DNA of 64,000 bases from Arthrobacter sp. 35W (GTDB taxonomy: Bacteria; Actinomycetota; Actinomycetes; Actinomycetales; Micrococcaceae): positions 1,425,247-1,489,246 of the forward strand of contig NZ_KI519455.1 of NCBI RefSeq assembly GCF_000482545.1, read 5' to 3'. The position numbers and the translations under genes are program-made. Of this stretch, positions 1 to 7,587 are shown piece by piece (within the stretch, counting starts at the first letter, position 1; every line of letters starts with the position of its first letter). The notes below the pieces were generated by a model. That model ran no database searches and was not told the DNA's origin. It worked only from the letters and a program-made list of their open reading frames with translations.

Positions 1-2623
1 ACCGTTCACCGTGGTAGAAATCGTTGGTGATAGTGGTGCCTGCTCCGATCAGGAATGCGCTGCCGCCCCGGTAGTCCAGCACGATGCGGGCCGCGGCGAG
101 GCCGGCCAACGACGCCGGGTCGCTGGTGATCCGCCATCGGTTGCCGCTCTCCGGGGTGATGGTGGGCGCCGCTCCTGCGGCAGGGAGGTCCACCCGGTAC
201 TGCGCAAACAGGCCCGAGGTGGAGACCGGGGCCCACCCCGACGGCGGGCGCAGCCCGGCCGTGGGCAGCATCTCGACGGATACCGTGCCGCCGGCGGGGC
301 CTGCGAACCGCAGCGTCGGCTTCACACCCGCCAGCTTGCCGCCGGAGGCAACAACGAGCCGGGCCCTGCCATCGACATCGACGACGGCGGCGTTGAGCGA
401 CTCCTGCTCGGTGAGCACCACAATCCGTGCGGCCGGCAGTCCGCTGCTGCCACGGACAATGAGGGAGCTGCGCTGGCCGCCGGGCAGGCGGACGAGCAGT
501 TCGCTGCCCACCACGTCGCGACCGGTGGTGCCGGTCTCGTCGTCGACGACGACAGTGCTGCCGAAGGCCAGCGTCCGGCTGGTCCAGTCCGGGGCCCAGT
601 AGACCCAGGTGGGCAGGTCGCCGCCGTCGAGCTTCGCCAGCGGCTCGACGGTTGCCCAGCGAAGGTCGACGCCGTTGAGGTCTGTTTTGAACGGGAAGAA
701 GTTGTACCGGTCAACCGGCATGGTCAGAGGGGCCTCGGGGAACGGGATGGTTTCCGTGGGGGTGGTGATGCGGATCTGCAGCCCAGTCTGGGGGACCATG
801 GCGACGTTGCGCTGGGTGTTGTTGACGAAAATGAAGCCTCGGCCAGCGCCATCGAAGCGGCCGATGAACCGGGGGCGCCAAGTGACCGTCGGGTCAAGGA
901 CCTGGCCCGGATCCCGGGAGAACCTGGTCTTGACGAGCTCGTCGGCGCTTGTCTGCAGGAAAGTGTGCAGGCGGCGGTACTGGGCATAGGATTCCCGGGT
1001 TTGGCCGAACTCGCCAATGGGAGCTTGGAAGTCATAGGTCAGCGGCCAGCTGTCCGACTGGCCGGGGATCTGCGTACCGCCGTGGAACATGTAGTAGCCC
1101 AGATAGTTCGAGCCGCGGCCGACGCTGTCATACGCCTGGCCCACCACGTACTTGGCCTCCACCCGGAAGCGGGTGTTGCCCCGCATGGGGCTGCCGGTGC
1201 CGAGCTCACAATAGCCGCGGGGGTAGTCCAGGGTGTTGTAGTAGGTGCCGCCGATGTCCGTGTTTGCCGTCCACTCGTCGGTGCCAAAGACGTAGCCCGA
1301 AACGGCTCCGGTGCCGCCCTGGGATTCCCATCCACGGTAGCTGTAGGAGCCCTGCAGCGGGATGGCGGTGTTCTTCTCGAAGTGCGAGTTTGCCGTCACA
1401 GTGTAGAACGGTGCCAGCAACCCATGGCTCTCGCACATCTGCCTCAGCCGCGTAATGTGTGCGGCATCCCCCGAGGCGAACTCGTTCTCCAGCTGGATGC
1501 CGACAATGGGGCCGCCGTCCTTGGCCCAGAGGCCGGACAGCTGTTCGGCAATCTTCGCCAGATAGACGTCCGCCTTGGCCAGATACCCCGCATCATTGCT
1601 CCGGGAGCCGTTCAGGGCAAAGGAGGGGATCCCGCCGTTGGTGGTCTCTGCATTGATGTACGGGCCGGGCCTCAGCCACAGCTGCAGCCCCTGCCTTTGT
1701 GCGGCCTGGACGAAGGCGCGGAGGTTCCTCCGGCCGGAGAAGTCCCACGTGCCCTCGGAGGTTTCGTGCTGGCTCCAGAAGACATAGGTCGCCACAATCG
1801 TGACACCTGCGGCCCGGAGCTTTCCCAGCTCGCGTTCCCACGTGGCTTCGGGCGAGCGGACGTAGTGGAATTCACCGCTGACGGGGAACCACGGCTTGCC
1901 ATCGCGGGAGAAGCCATTGCGCGTCACGCCATAGGCCACTCCGCCCGCTACGCCGCCGGCATTGGGGATGGGATCGTCGGTGCGGTTCTCACGGTTCGAG
2001 GTGTCCAGGGTGAAGGGCACTTCGGAACCGGGGGGTCCCTGCAACTCCCAGCGTTGGCTGGCGTGGCCGGTGTCGGCGCTGACCACTATCCAGGCGCCGT
2101 TCCACGTCGAATTGTCGGCCACCGTCAGCAACGTCCCACTGGCCCGGTTCCGGATGGTGGCGTAGCCGCCGTCCGCGGCTTCGATGCGCCACTGCTGGCT
2201 GGCCGCTCCGGAGGCCGTCCACTGCACGACGCGCGTTCCGTTTGCGGTGGCCCCGCCGAGGAGGTCGAGCACCTTGCCTGAACTGCGGGACGTGATGGTG
2301 GCCCAGCCGTCCGCCGCCAGGGTGAAGACCCACTTCTGGTTGTCACTGCCGGAGGATGACCATTGGATGATCTGGGCGCCATCGCTGGTCTGCCCGCCGT
2401 ATACGTCCACCACGGCGCGGCTGTTGGCGTTGGTTGCCGTTGCCGGTCCACGGGGCGGTGTGGCGTCGGTGGCTGCGAACGCACTCGTGGGGGCCAGGGC
2501 CTGCTGGCCGGCGGACAGCACGACGACGGCCGAACCGGCGCCAAACAGCCGCAGGACATGCCGCCGGGTCATGCCGGGCCCGGCTTTGGGTGGGCGCGTT
2601 TGGCCCGCTGGATTTGAGTGCAT
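1..2623 (-). CDS. Secreted GH35 beta-galactosidase with ricin-type lectin domain (partial)
   Basis: The gene begins at ATG 2623 and stays open to the window edge, so at least 874 residues are present and the C-terminus is missing. An N-terminal twin-arginine signal (TRRHVLRLF, about residues 19-27, followed by a hydrophobic stretch ending in SAFAA) predicts Tat export. Residues about 65-193 form a CBM13/ricin B-type lectin domain with three QxW-like repeats (NQKW, SQQW, SQRW). The GH35 catalytic domain follows: the signature GGPIVGIQLENEF places the proton donor at Glu381, and Glu450 in GTDEW is the likely nucleophile. Such enzymes remove terminal beta-galactosyl groups; the lectin domain probably holds the enzyme on a polysaccharide. 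A second possible start, ATG 2572, lies just before the twin arginines. LacI-type operators upstream tie it to the locus. Confidence 0.9.
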   Translation of the reverse strand, partial: MHSNPAGQTRPPKAGPGMTRRHVLRLFGAGSAVVVLSAGQQALAPTSAFAATDATPPRGPATATNANSRAVVDVYGGQTSDGAQIIQWSSSGSDNQKWVFTLAADGWATITSRSSGKVLDLLGGATANGTRVVQWTASGAASQQWRIEAADGGYATIRNRASGTLLTVADNSTWNGAWIVVSADTGHASQRWELQGPPGSEVPFTLDTSNRENRTDDPIPNAGGVAGGVAYGVTRNGFSRDGKPWFPVSGEFHYVRSPEATWERELGKLRAAGVTIVATYVFWSQHETSEGTWDFSGRRNLRAFVQAAQRQGLQLWLRPGPYINAETTNGGIPSFALNGSRSNDAGYLAKADVYLAKIAEQLSGLWAKDGGPIVGIQLENEFASGDAAHITRLRQMCESHGLLAPFYTVTANSHFEKNTAIPLQGSYSYRGWESQGGTGAVSGYVFGTDEWTANTDIGGTYYNTLDYPRGYCELGTGSPMRGNTRFRVEAKYVVGQAYDSVGRGSNYLGYYMFHGGTQIPGQSDSWPLTYDFQAPIGEFGQTRESYAQYRRLHTFLQTSADELVKTRFSRDPGQVLDPTVTWRPRFIGRFDGAGRGFIFVNNTQRNVAMVPQTGLQIRITTPTETIPFPEAPLTMPVDRYNFFPFKTDLNGVDLRWATVEPLAKLDGGDLPTWVYWAPDWTSRTLAFGSTVVVDDETGTTGRDVVGSELLVRLPGGQRSSLIVRGSSGLPAARIVVLTEQESLNAAVVDVDGRARLVVASGGKLAGVKPTLRFAGPAGGTVSVEMLPTAGLRPPSGWAPVSTSGLFAQYRVDLPAAGAAPTITPESGNRWRITSDPASLAGLAAARIVLDYRGGSAFLIGAGTTITNDFYHGER

Positions 2624-2708
2624 CGTTGCTCACGTCTCAGTAGTTGGGGGAGGAATGGATGCCGCGTGCGCCCTGCAGCTCTGCATTGGGCGTGCAGCAA
2701 AAGTTGGC

Positions 2709-2723
2709 ATGTTTACCTAAACA
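2709..2723. promoter_or_regulatory. LacI-type operator 1
   Basis: ATGTTTACCTAAACA is an imperfect palindrome that shares the half site ATGTTTAC with the other operators of the locus. It lies about 86 bases upstream of the secreted GH35 start, so it probably represses that leftward gene. Confidence 0.7.
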
Positions 2724-2821
2724 CGCTGGCTGCAAATGTCCGCCAACTCGGGGCGAAAGTCAACCCCCACCTGGCGTTCGACATGTTTCGGGAACGGCAG
2801 GACTTCTATTGCCAAGATCAC

Positions 2822-2838
2822 AATGTTTACGTAAACTT
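2822..2838. promoter_or_regulatory. LacI-type operator 2
   Basis: The core GTTTACGTAAAC at 2825-2836 is a perfect 12-base palindrome with the central CG typical of LacI-family sites. It is followed 14 bases later by operator 3, a spacing that would allow two repressors to sit side by side upstream of the importer operon. Confidence 0.8.
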
Positions 2839-2847
2839 CAGAAGGTT

Positions 2848-2867
2848 CAATGTTTACGTGAACATTG
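2848..2867. promoter_or_regulatory. LacI-type operator 3
   Basis: A 20-base palindrome with one mismatched pair (left half CAATGTTTAC, right half GTGAACATTG). It is the longest palindrome of the set and lies 143 bases before the start of the sugar-binding protein gene. Confidence 0.8.
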
Positions 2868-3009
2868 AGGCTCCACCAGTTTTGACACGCAAGAACACAA
2901 AAGACTTCCTGTCACCCACGCGGCAGGCTGGAGGCTCTCCGGTTTCCGGGAATTCCGTTGACGCAGGTGGGCGACGATGCACACAGAAGCACACAATGAA
3001 GGAGTAGTC

Positions 3010-4326
3010 ATGGCAACAAATCTCGGTCCGTTCCCGACGATCGATGGCGCCGGCACGGGGCGGCGGACCTTTCTAAAGACCATGGGCCTTGGTGCCGTTG
3101 GACTGGCTGGCATTCCGCTGCTGACCGCGTGCACGGGTGGATCCGCTCCGGCGGCCGGCTCCACGGCAACGAGCCTGTCGTTTGGGTCCGGGTCCTCCGA
3201 CGACGTCCCCAAGGCCGCCTACAAGGCCGTCACCGACGCGTTCACCAAGAAGTCCGGCATCACCGTGGCCACCAACGTGGTCCCGCACAACGACTTCCAG
3301 AACAAGATCGCCACCTACCTCCAGGGCAGCCCCGACGACGCGTTCACCTGGTTCTCCGGCTACCGCATGCAGTACTACGCCGCCCAGGGCCAGCTCGCCC
3401 CGATCGATGACGTCTGGGAAAAGATCGGCGGGAACTTCTCCCCCGCGATGAAGAAGGCCTCCACCGGCCCCGACGGGAAGATGTACTTCGTCCCCAACTA
3501 CAACTACCCCTGGGGCTTCTTCTACCGCAAGAGCCTGTGGGCCGAAAAGGGCTACGAGGTCCCCACCACCTTCGATGCGCTCACCACCCTGGCCGCGAAG
3601 ATGAAGTCCGACGGCCTGGTCCCGATCGAGTTCGCCGACAAGGACGGCTGGCCGGCGATGGGCACCTTCGACTACATCAACATGCGCCTGAACGGCTACC
3701 AGTTCCACATGGACCTCACCGCCCACAAGGAATCCTGGGACCAGCCCAAGGTCGCCGCGATCTTTGACACCTGGAAGGCGCTGCTGCCCTTCCAGAACCC
3801 CGCCGCCCTGGGCATGACCTGGCAGGACGCGGCCATCTCCCTGGGCGCGAAGAAATCCGGCATGTACCTGCTGGGCTCCTTCGTCACCCAGCAGTTCACC
3901 GACCCCGCCGTGCTGGCCGACATCGACTTCTTCCCGTTCCCCGAGATCGCCGTCGAGGGCCAGGACGCCGTCGAGGCCCCGATCGACGGGCTGCTGCTGT
4001 CCAAAAAGGGCGGCACCAACCAGGGCGCCCGCGACTTTATGGCCTTCATGGGCTCCGCCGAGGGCCAGGACGCCTACGCCGCCGTGGACCCCTCCAACAT
4101 TGCCACCGTCAAGGGTGCGGACACCTCCAAGTTCTCCCCGCTGAACAAGAAGTGCGCGGACGTGATCGCCAACGCCAAGAGCATCAGCCAGTTCTTCGAC
4201 CGCGACGCCCTGCCCGCGATGGCCACGAACGTGATGATCCCGGCCCTGCAGGGCTTCGTCAAGGACGGCACCATCGACATCAAGAACCTCGAAGCACAGG
4301 CCAAGGCGCTCTACGCCGCCCAGTAG
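3010..4326 (+). CDS. ABC transporter sugar-binding lipoprotein (CUT1 type)
   Basis: This 438-residue protein captures a sugar outside the membrane and delivers it to the two permeases encoded next. The N-terminus has a twin-arginine motif (GRRTFLKTMG, from about residue 17) and a lipobox LTAC with Cys41, so it is probably a Tat-exported lipoprotein. The rest has the layout of family 1 extracellular solute-binding proteins, about 400 residues after the signal, rich in aromatic residues. ATG 3010 is chosen because GAAGGAG sits at 2998-3004, five bases before it; an in-frame ATG at 2977 has no such site. The tandem operators upstream and the surrounding galactosidases suggest a galactoside or galacto-oligosaccharide substrate. 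The substrate is inferred, not read from the sequence. Confidence 0.92.
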   Translation: MATNLGPFPTIDGAGTGRRTFLKTMGLGAVGLAGIPLLTACTGGSAPAAGSTATSLSFGSGSSDDVPKAAYKAVTDAFTKKSGITVATNVVPHNDFQNKIATYLQGSPDDAFTWFSGYRMQYYAAQGQLAPIDDVWEKIGGNFSPAMKKASTGPDGKMYFVPNYNYPWGFFYRKSLWAEKGYEVPTTFDALTTLAAKMKSDGLVPIEFADKDGWPAMGTFDYINMRLNGYQFHMDLTAHKESWDQPKVAAIFDTWKALLPFQNPAALGMTWQDAAISLGAKKSGMYLLGSFVTQQFTDPAVLADIDFFPFPEIAVEGQDAVEAPIDGLLLSKKGGTNQGARDFMAFMGSAEGQDAYAAVDPSNIATVKGADTSKFSPLNKKCADVIANAKSISQFFDRDALPAMATNVMIPALQGFVKDGTIDIKNLEAQAKALYAAQ

Positions 4327-4332
4327 CACACC

Positions 4333-4370
4333 GCCGGGGGGCGGGGCCGAGCCCGGCCCCGCCCCCCGGC
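4333..4370 (+). terminator. Strong hairpin between binding-protein and permease genes
   Basis: A perfect 16-base inverted repeat (4333-4348 with 4355-4370) closes on the six-base loop GAGCCC and is followed by TTTT. It begins seven bases after the binding-protein stop. In ABC operons such hairpins usually end most transcripts or protect the upstream mRNA, so that more binding protein than permease is made. The permease ribosome binding site AGGAGA (4385-4390) follows 14 bases later. Confidence 0.8.
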
Positions 4371-4397
4371 TTTTGAACCAATCTAGGAGAACGTCCC

Positions 4398-5375
4398 ATG
4401 AGCTCCACCACCGATGTGCGGTCGGACCACCAGGCGGCGCCACCCGCGCCGCCGGCCGGCCGGCGGGGAATGCCCAAGAACCGCCGCATCAAACGCCTCT
4501 CCCGCACGGACAAGATCGTCCTGGCCGTCATGGTCGGGGCCCCGACCCTGATCCAGCTGGTCCTGGTCTGGATCCCCACCCTGCTCTCCATCATCTTGTC
4601 CTTCACCCGCTGGAACGGCCTGTCGCTGGAGAACATCCGCGCCGCGGGCCTGGCGAACTACCAATACGTCTTCAACGACAGCCCCGCGTTCTGGCCCGCC
4701 GTGCAGCACAACATCCTCTGGCTGCTCTTTCTGGCCGTCGTCGCCACCCCGCTGGGCCTTTTGCTGGCCGTGCTGCTGGACCAGAACATCCGCGGCTCGA
4801 AGATCTACCAAAGCATCTTCTTCGTCCCCGTCATGCTCTCCCTGGCCCTGGTCGGCATCATCTGGCAGCTGTTCTACCAAAAGGACAACGGCCTGCTGAA
4901 CTTCGTCCTGGGCACCGCCGGCACACCCCAAGCCGTGGACTGGTTCGGAGACCCCAGCGTGAACATCTGGGCCGCGCTGATCGCGGCAACCTGGCGCCAC
5001 GCCGGCTACGTCATGATCCTGTACCTGGCCGGGCTGAAGGGTGTCGACGGGTCCCTGCGCGAGGCCGCCTCCCTGGACGGCGCCAACGCCGTGCAAACGT
5101 TCTTCCAGATCGTCTTCCCCGCCATGCGCCCGGTGAACATCGTCATCATCGTCATCACCATCATCGAGTCCCTGCGCGCCTTCGACGTCGTCTGGGTCAT
5201 CAACAAGGGCACCAACGGGCTCGAACTCATCAGCGCCCTGGTCATCACCTACCTCGTCGGAGAGGGCCAGTCCATCGGCATCGGCTCCGCCTTCGCCGTG
5301 ATCCTGCTGGTGGTCTCCCTGGTGCCGATCATCATCTACCTGTCCCGCACCTTTGGGAAGGAAAGCAAATCATGA
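4398..5375 (+). CDS. Sugar ABC transporter permease 1 (MalF/LacF type)
   Basis: This 325-residue membrane protein is the first of two channel-forming permeases of the importer. After a basic cytoplasmic N-terminus of about 40 residues come hydrophobic segments typical of six membrane helices. The EAA loop that docks the ATPase is visible as EAASLDGANAVQTFFQIVFP. ATG 4398 follows AGGAGA with seven bases between. The stop overlaps the next start as ATGA, so the two permeases are translationally coupled. No ATPase gene lies in the cluster. In actinobacteria one shared MsiK-type ATPase often serves several CUT1 importers, and that is likely here. Confidence 0.92.
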   Translation: MSSTTDVRSDHQAAPPAPPAGRRGMPKNRRIKRLSRTDKIVLAVMVGAPTLIQLVLVWIPTLLSIILSFTRWNGLSLENIRAAGLANYQYVFNDSPAFWPAVQHNILWLLFLAVVATPLGLLLAVLLDQNIRGSKIYQSIFFVPVMLSLALVGIIWQLFYQKDNGLLNFVLGTAGTPQAVDWFGDPSVNIWAALIAATWRHAGYVMILYLAGLKGVDGSLREAASLDGANAVQTFFQIVFPAMRPVNIVIIVITIIESLRAFDVVWVINKGTNGLELISALVITYLVGEGQSIGIGSAFAVILLVVSLVPIIIYLSRTFGKESKS

Positions 5376-6280
5376 CCAGCACACCCTCGATCCTGCGCCC
5401 CCGCACCGCCCTGCCCGGCACCAGGGGCGCCGGCAAACGCCACTACGGCACCCACATCTTCCTCACCGTCATGGCCGTGATGTGGATGGTGCCCCTGGGC
5501 TGGGCCCTGTTCACCGCGCTGCGCCCCAAGGCCGACACCGACAAATACGGGTACTTCAGCCTCGGCGGGGCCTTCAACTTCGACAACTTCGCCACCGCCT
5601 GGACCCAGGGCGGGTTCCTGCGCTACTTCGGCAACTCCCTGATCATCACCATCCCCACGATCATCCTGGTCCTGCTGTTCTCCTCCATGATGGCCTTCGC
5701 CGTCAGCCGGGTGTCCTGGAAGTTCAACATCACCCTGCTGATCATGTTCACCGCCGGCAACCTGCTGCCCCCGCAGGTGCTGGCGACCCCGTTGTTTGAA
5801 ATGTTCAAACTCCTCCAGGTCCCCTACTGGTTCTCCGACTCCGGCAACCTGCTCAACACCTACCTCTCGGTCATCCTGGCCAACACCGCCTTCCAGATCG
5901 GGTTCTGCACCTTCGTGCTCTCCAACTACATGAAGGCCCTCTCCCCGGACCTGACCGAGGCGGCCCTGGTCGACGGGGCCGGGCTCTGGCGCCAGTACTG
6001 GTCGATCATCCTGCCCCTGTGTCGGCCCGCCCTGGCCGCGATGGCCACCCTGCAGGTCATCTTCATCTACAACGACTACTTCTGGCCGCTGCTGTTCATC
6101 CAATCCGGCGACAGGCTCCCGGTCACCACCGCCATCAACAACCTCCAGGGCACCTTCCTCTCCAACTACAACCTCCTCGCCGCCGGCGCCACGATCACCG
6201 TCATCCCGACCCTGATCGTGTACATCGCGCTCCAACGCCACTTCGTGGCCGGACTGACCCTGGGCTCCAGCAAAGGCTAA
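5372..6280 (+). CDS. Sugar ABC transporter permease 2 (MalG/LacG type)
   Basis: The second permease has 302 residues and starts at ATG 5372 inside the stop of permease 1. Six membrane segments are predicted by eye. The EAA loop reads EAALVDGAGLWRQYWSIILP, the usual MalG-type docking motif near the C-terminal third. With the binding protein and permease 1 it forms a complete CUT1 importer except for the ATPase. A strong bidirectional hairpin lies 20 bases after the stop. Confidence 0.92.
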   Translation: MTSTPSILRPRTALPGTRGAGKRHYGTHIFLTVMAVMWMVPLGWALFTALRPKADTDKYGYFSLGGAFNFDNFATAWTQGGFLRYFGNSLIITIPTIILVLLFSSMMAFAVSRVSWKFNITLLIMFTAGNLLPPQVLATPLFEMFKLLQVPYWFSDSGNLLNTYLSVILANTAFQIGFCTFVLSNYMKALSPDLTEAALVDGAGLWRQYWSIILPLCRPALAAMATLQVIFIYNDYFWPLLFIQSGDRLPVTTAINNLQGTFLSNYNLLAAGATITVIPTLIVYIALQRHFVAGLTLGSSKG

Positions 6281-6300
6281 GCCCGCACTACCGTCCAACA

Positions 6301-6350
6301 CAGCAAAGGCTGCGGCCACGGGCTCCACCCCGTGGCCGCAGCCTTTGCTG
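6301..6350. terminator. Bidirectional terminator between permease 2 and lacI
   Basis: A perfect 22-base inverted repeat (6301-6322 with 6329-6350) closes on a six-base loop. The AAAG and CTTT stretches inside the arms give a T-containing 3' side on both strands. It sits between two convergent genes, 20 bases after the permease stop and 12 bases before the regulator stop, so it can end transcription from either side. Confidence 0.85.
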
Positions 6351-6362
6351 TTGGGCGTGTGC

Positions 6363-7454
6363 CTAGTGGGCGGGCGCGGCGGTGCTCTTGCGGACCACCA
6401 GATGCGTGCCCACGGTGGTGGCATCGTTGGCCGGGCTCTGGCCGGCAATCTTCTGAAGCAGGTGCTCGATGCTCAGACGCCCCACCGTCTGGAAGTCCTG
6501 GTGGATGGTGGTCAACGGTGGCCAGAAGGACGTGGACTCGTCGAGATCGTCGAACCCGACAATGCTGACATCCGCTGGAATGGCGCGGCCCAATTCGTGC
6601 AGGGCCCGCATGGCCCCCAGCGCCATCTGGTCATTGGCGGCGAAGATGGCGTGCACGTCCGGATTGCGGGCGAGCTCGCGGCCGATCTGGTAGCCGGAAT
6701 CCGTCGACCAGTCACCGTTCATTACGGGGGGTGCCTCGATTCCGGCGTCGTGAAGGGTTGCCCGCCACGATGCCTCGCGGTGCTTGGCGGAGAACGACGT
6801 CGTCGGGCCGCCGATGTGCCAGACGTTGGTGTGCCCCAGGCCGAGCAGGTGGCTGGTGGCAAGCCGGGCGCCTTCGGCCTGGTCGGTGTCGACCATCGTG
6901 TAGCCGGACTTCGGGGCGGAATCGATCACCACGGCGGGGAGGTCTTCAGGGACGGTGATGTCGGCCTGGTCGAGCAGATGGGCCTCAAAAATGATGATGA
7001 CGCCGTCGACTTCCTGCTCCCGCAGCCTGTCGTACGCCCCGGTGACCATGCCCGGGGTGGGGCCTTCGAGGGGAATGAGCGTGACGGAATAGCCGGCCTG
7101 GGCGGCGGCCGTGGCGATCGCATCCAGGGTGCGCATATTGCCGAAGCTTGTCAGCGAAAACATGATGACGCCGATGGACTTGAACCGGCCGCTCTTCAGC
7201 GCCCGGGCCGCCCTGTTGGGCCGGTAGCCGAGCCGTTTCATGGCCTCCACGACGCGCTTTTTGGTGGACTCCTCGACATTTGTCAGGCCGTTGGACACCC
7301 GCGACACCGTCTGGGCCGAGACGCCGGCTTCCCGTGCGACGTCGGCGATGGACGGACCTCGGGACGCGCGGGGGGCCGCGGCCGCCGGATTTCCGGGGGT
7401 GTTTTCCCCCGTTTTGTGGACCGGCTTCTTCGTGGCTTCCCCTTGTATGTTCAC
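6363..7454 (-). CDS. LacI-family transcriptional repressor
   Basis: This 363-residue protein has the full LacI layout. A DNA-binding helix-turn-helix lies at about residues 35-80 (SIADVAREAGVSAQTVSRVS, then the hinge helix NRAARALKSG), followed by a periplasmic-binding-protein-like sugar-sensing domain. An unstructured Ala/Pro-rich N-terminal tail of about 33 residues precedes the HTH. The start is GTG 7454, the only start codon before the HTH; it lies inside an operator (7447-7462), so the protein probably represses its own synthesis. The inducer is probably galactose, allolactose or a related galactoside, inferred from the neighbours. It is the obvious candidate to bind all five palindromes of the locus. 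Confidence 0.93.
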   Translation of the reverse strand: MNIQGEATKKPVHKTGENTPGNPAAAAPRASRGPSIADVAREAGVSAQTVSRVSNGLTNVEESTKKRVVEAMKRLGYRPNRAARALKSGRFKSIGVIMFSLTSFGNMRTLDAIATAAAQAGYSVTLIPLEGPTPGMVTGAYDRLREQEVDGVIIIFEAHLLDQADITVPEDLPAVVIDSAPKSGYTMVDTDQAEGARLATSHLLGLGHTNVWHIGGPTTSFSAKHREASWRATLHDAGIEAPPVMNGDWSTDSGYQIGRELARNPDVHAIFAANDQMALGAMRALHELGRAIPADVSIVGFDDLDESTSFWPPLTTIHQDFQTVGRLSIEHLLQKIAGQSPANDATTVGTHLVVRKSTAAPAH

Positions 7455-7462
7455 CTAAACAT
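7447..7462. promoter_or_regulatory. LacI-type operator 4, overlapping the lacI start codon
   Basis: ATGTTCACCTAAACAT matches the consensus with a changed centre and covers the GTG start of the repressor gene. Binding here would block both transcription and initiation of the repressor. Confidence 0.75.
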
Positions 7463-7480
7463 GCTACTGTTGTTTTCAGA

Positions 7481-7498
7481 GATGTTTGCGTAAACATC
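7481..7498. promoter_or_regulatory. LacI-type operator 5
   Basis: GATGTTTGCGTAAACATC is an 18-base palindrome with one mismatched pair. It lies in the 133-base divergent region between the repressor and the intracellular GH35 gene, 34 bases from operator 4 centre to centre, so both promoters can be controlled together. Confidence 0.8.
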
Positions 7499-7587
7499 AA
7501 ACAATGAAACGAAATTCCCATGACAACGAGGTCTGCGCCGGTGGGAAACCTACGGCCCGGCGCTGCCTTTCAGATTGGACTATTCCT

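Larger units (their letters stand above)
2624..3009. promoter_or_regulatory. Divergent promoter region of the galactoside locus
   Basis: This 386-base stretch separates the secreted beta-galactosidase (leftward) from the sugar-binding protein (rightward). It is richer in A and T than its surroundings and carries three LacI-type palindromes, listed separately. A 7-base inverted repeat (AGTTGGC at 2702-2708, GCCAACT at 2742-2748) brackets the leftmost operator. No convincing gene is seen. A TTGACA at 2882-2887 could be a -35 element for the rightward gene, but no good -10 element follows at the right distance, so no promoter is assigned. Confidence 0.7.

Noticed and set aside
11-2281. Long plus-strand open frame of 756 codons
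   Set aside because: It is antisense to the GH35 gene, whose domains and active-site residues are clear. Long shadow frames are common in high-GC DNA.
2977-3009. Upstream ATG for the sugar-binding protein
   Set aside because: ATG 3010 has GAAGGAG at the right distance and puts the twin-arginine signal at the usual place.
3073-4443. Minus-strand open frame of 456 codons
   Set aside because: Antisense to the sugar-binding lipoprotein; very rich in Gly, Val and Leu with no motif.
6363-7454. Possible frameshift or truncation of the LacI regulator because of its GTG start in an operator
   Set aside because: The frame is intact over the full LacI length and no other start codon lies before the helix-turn-helix.
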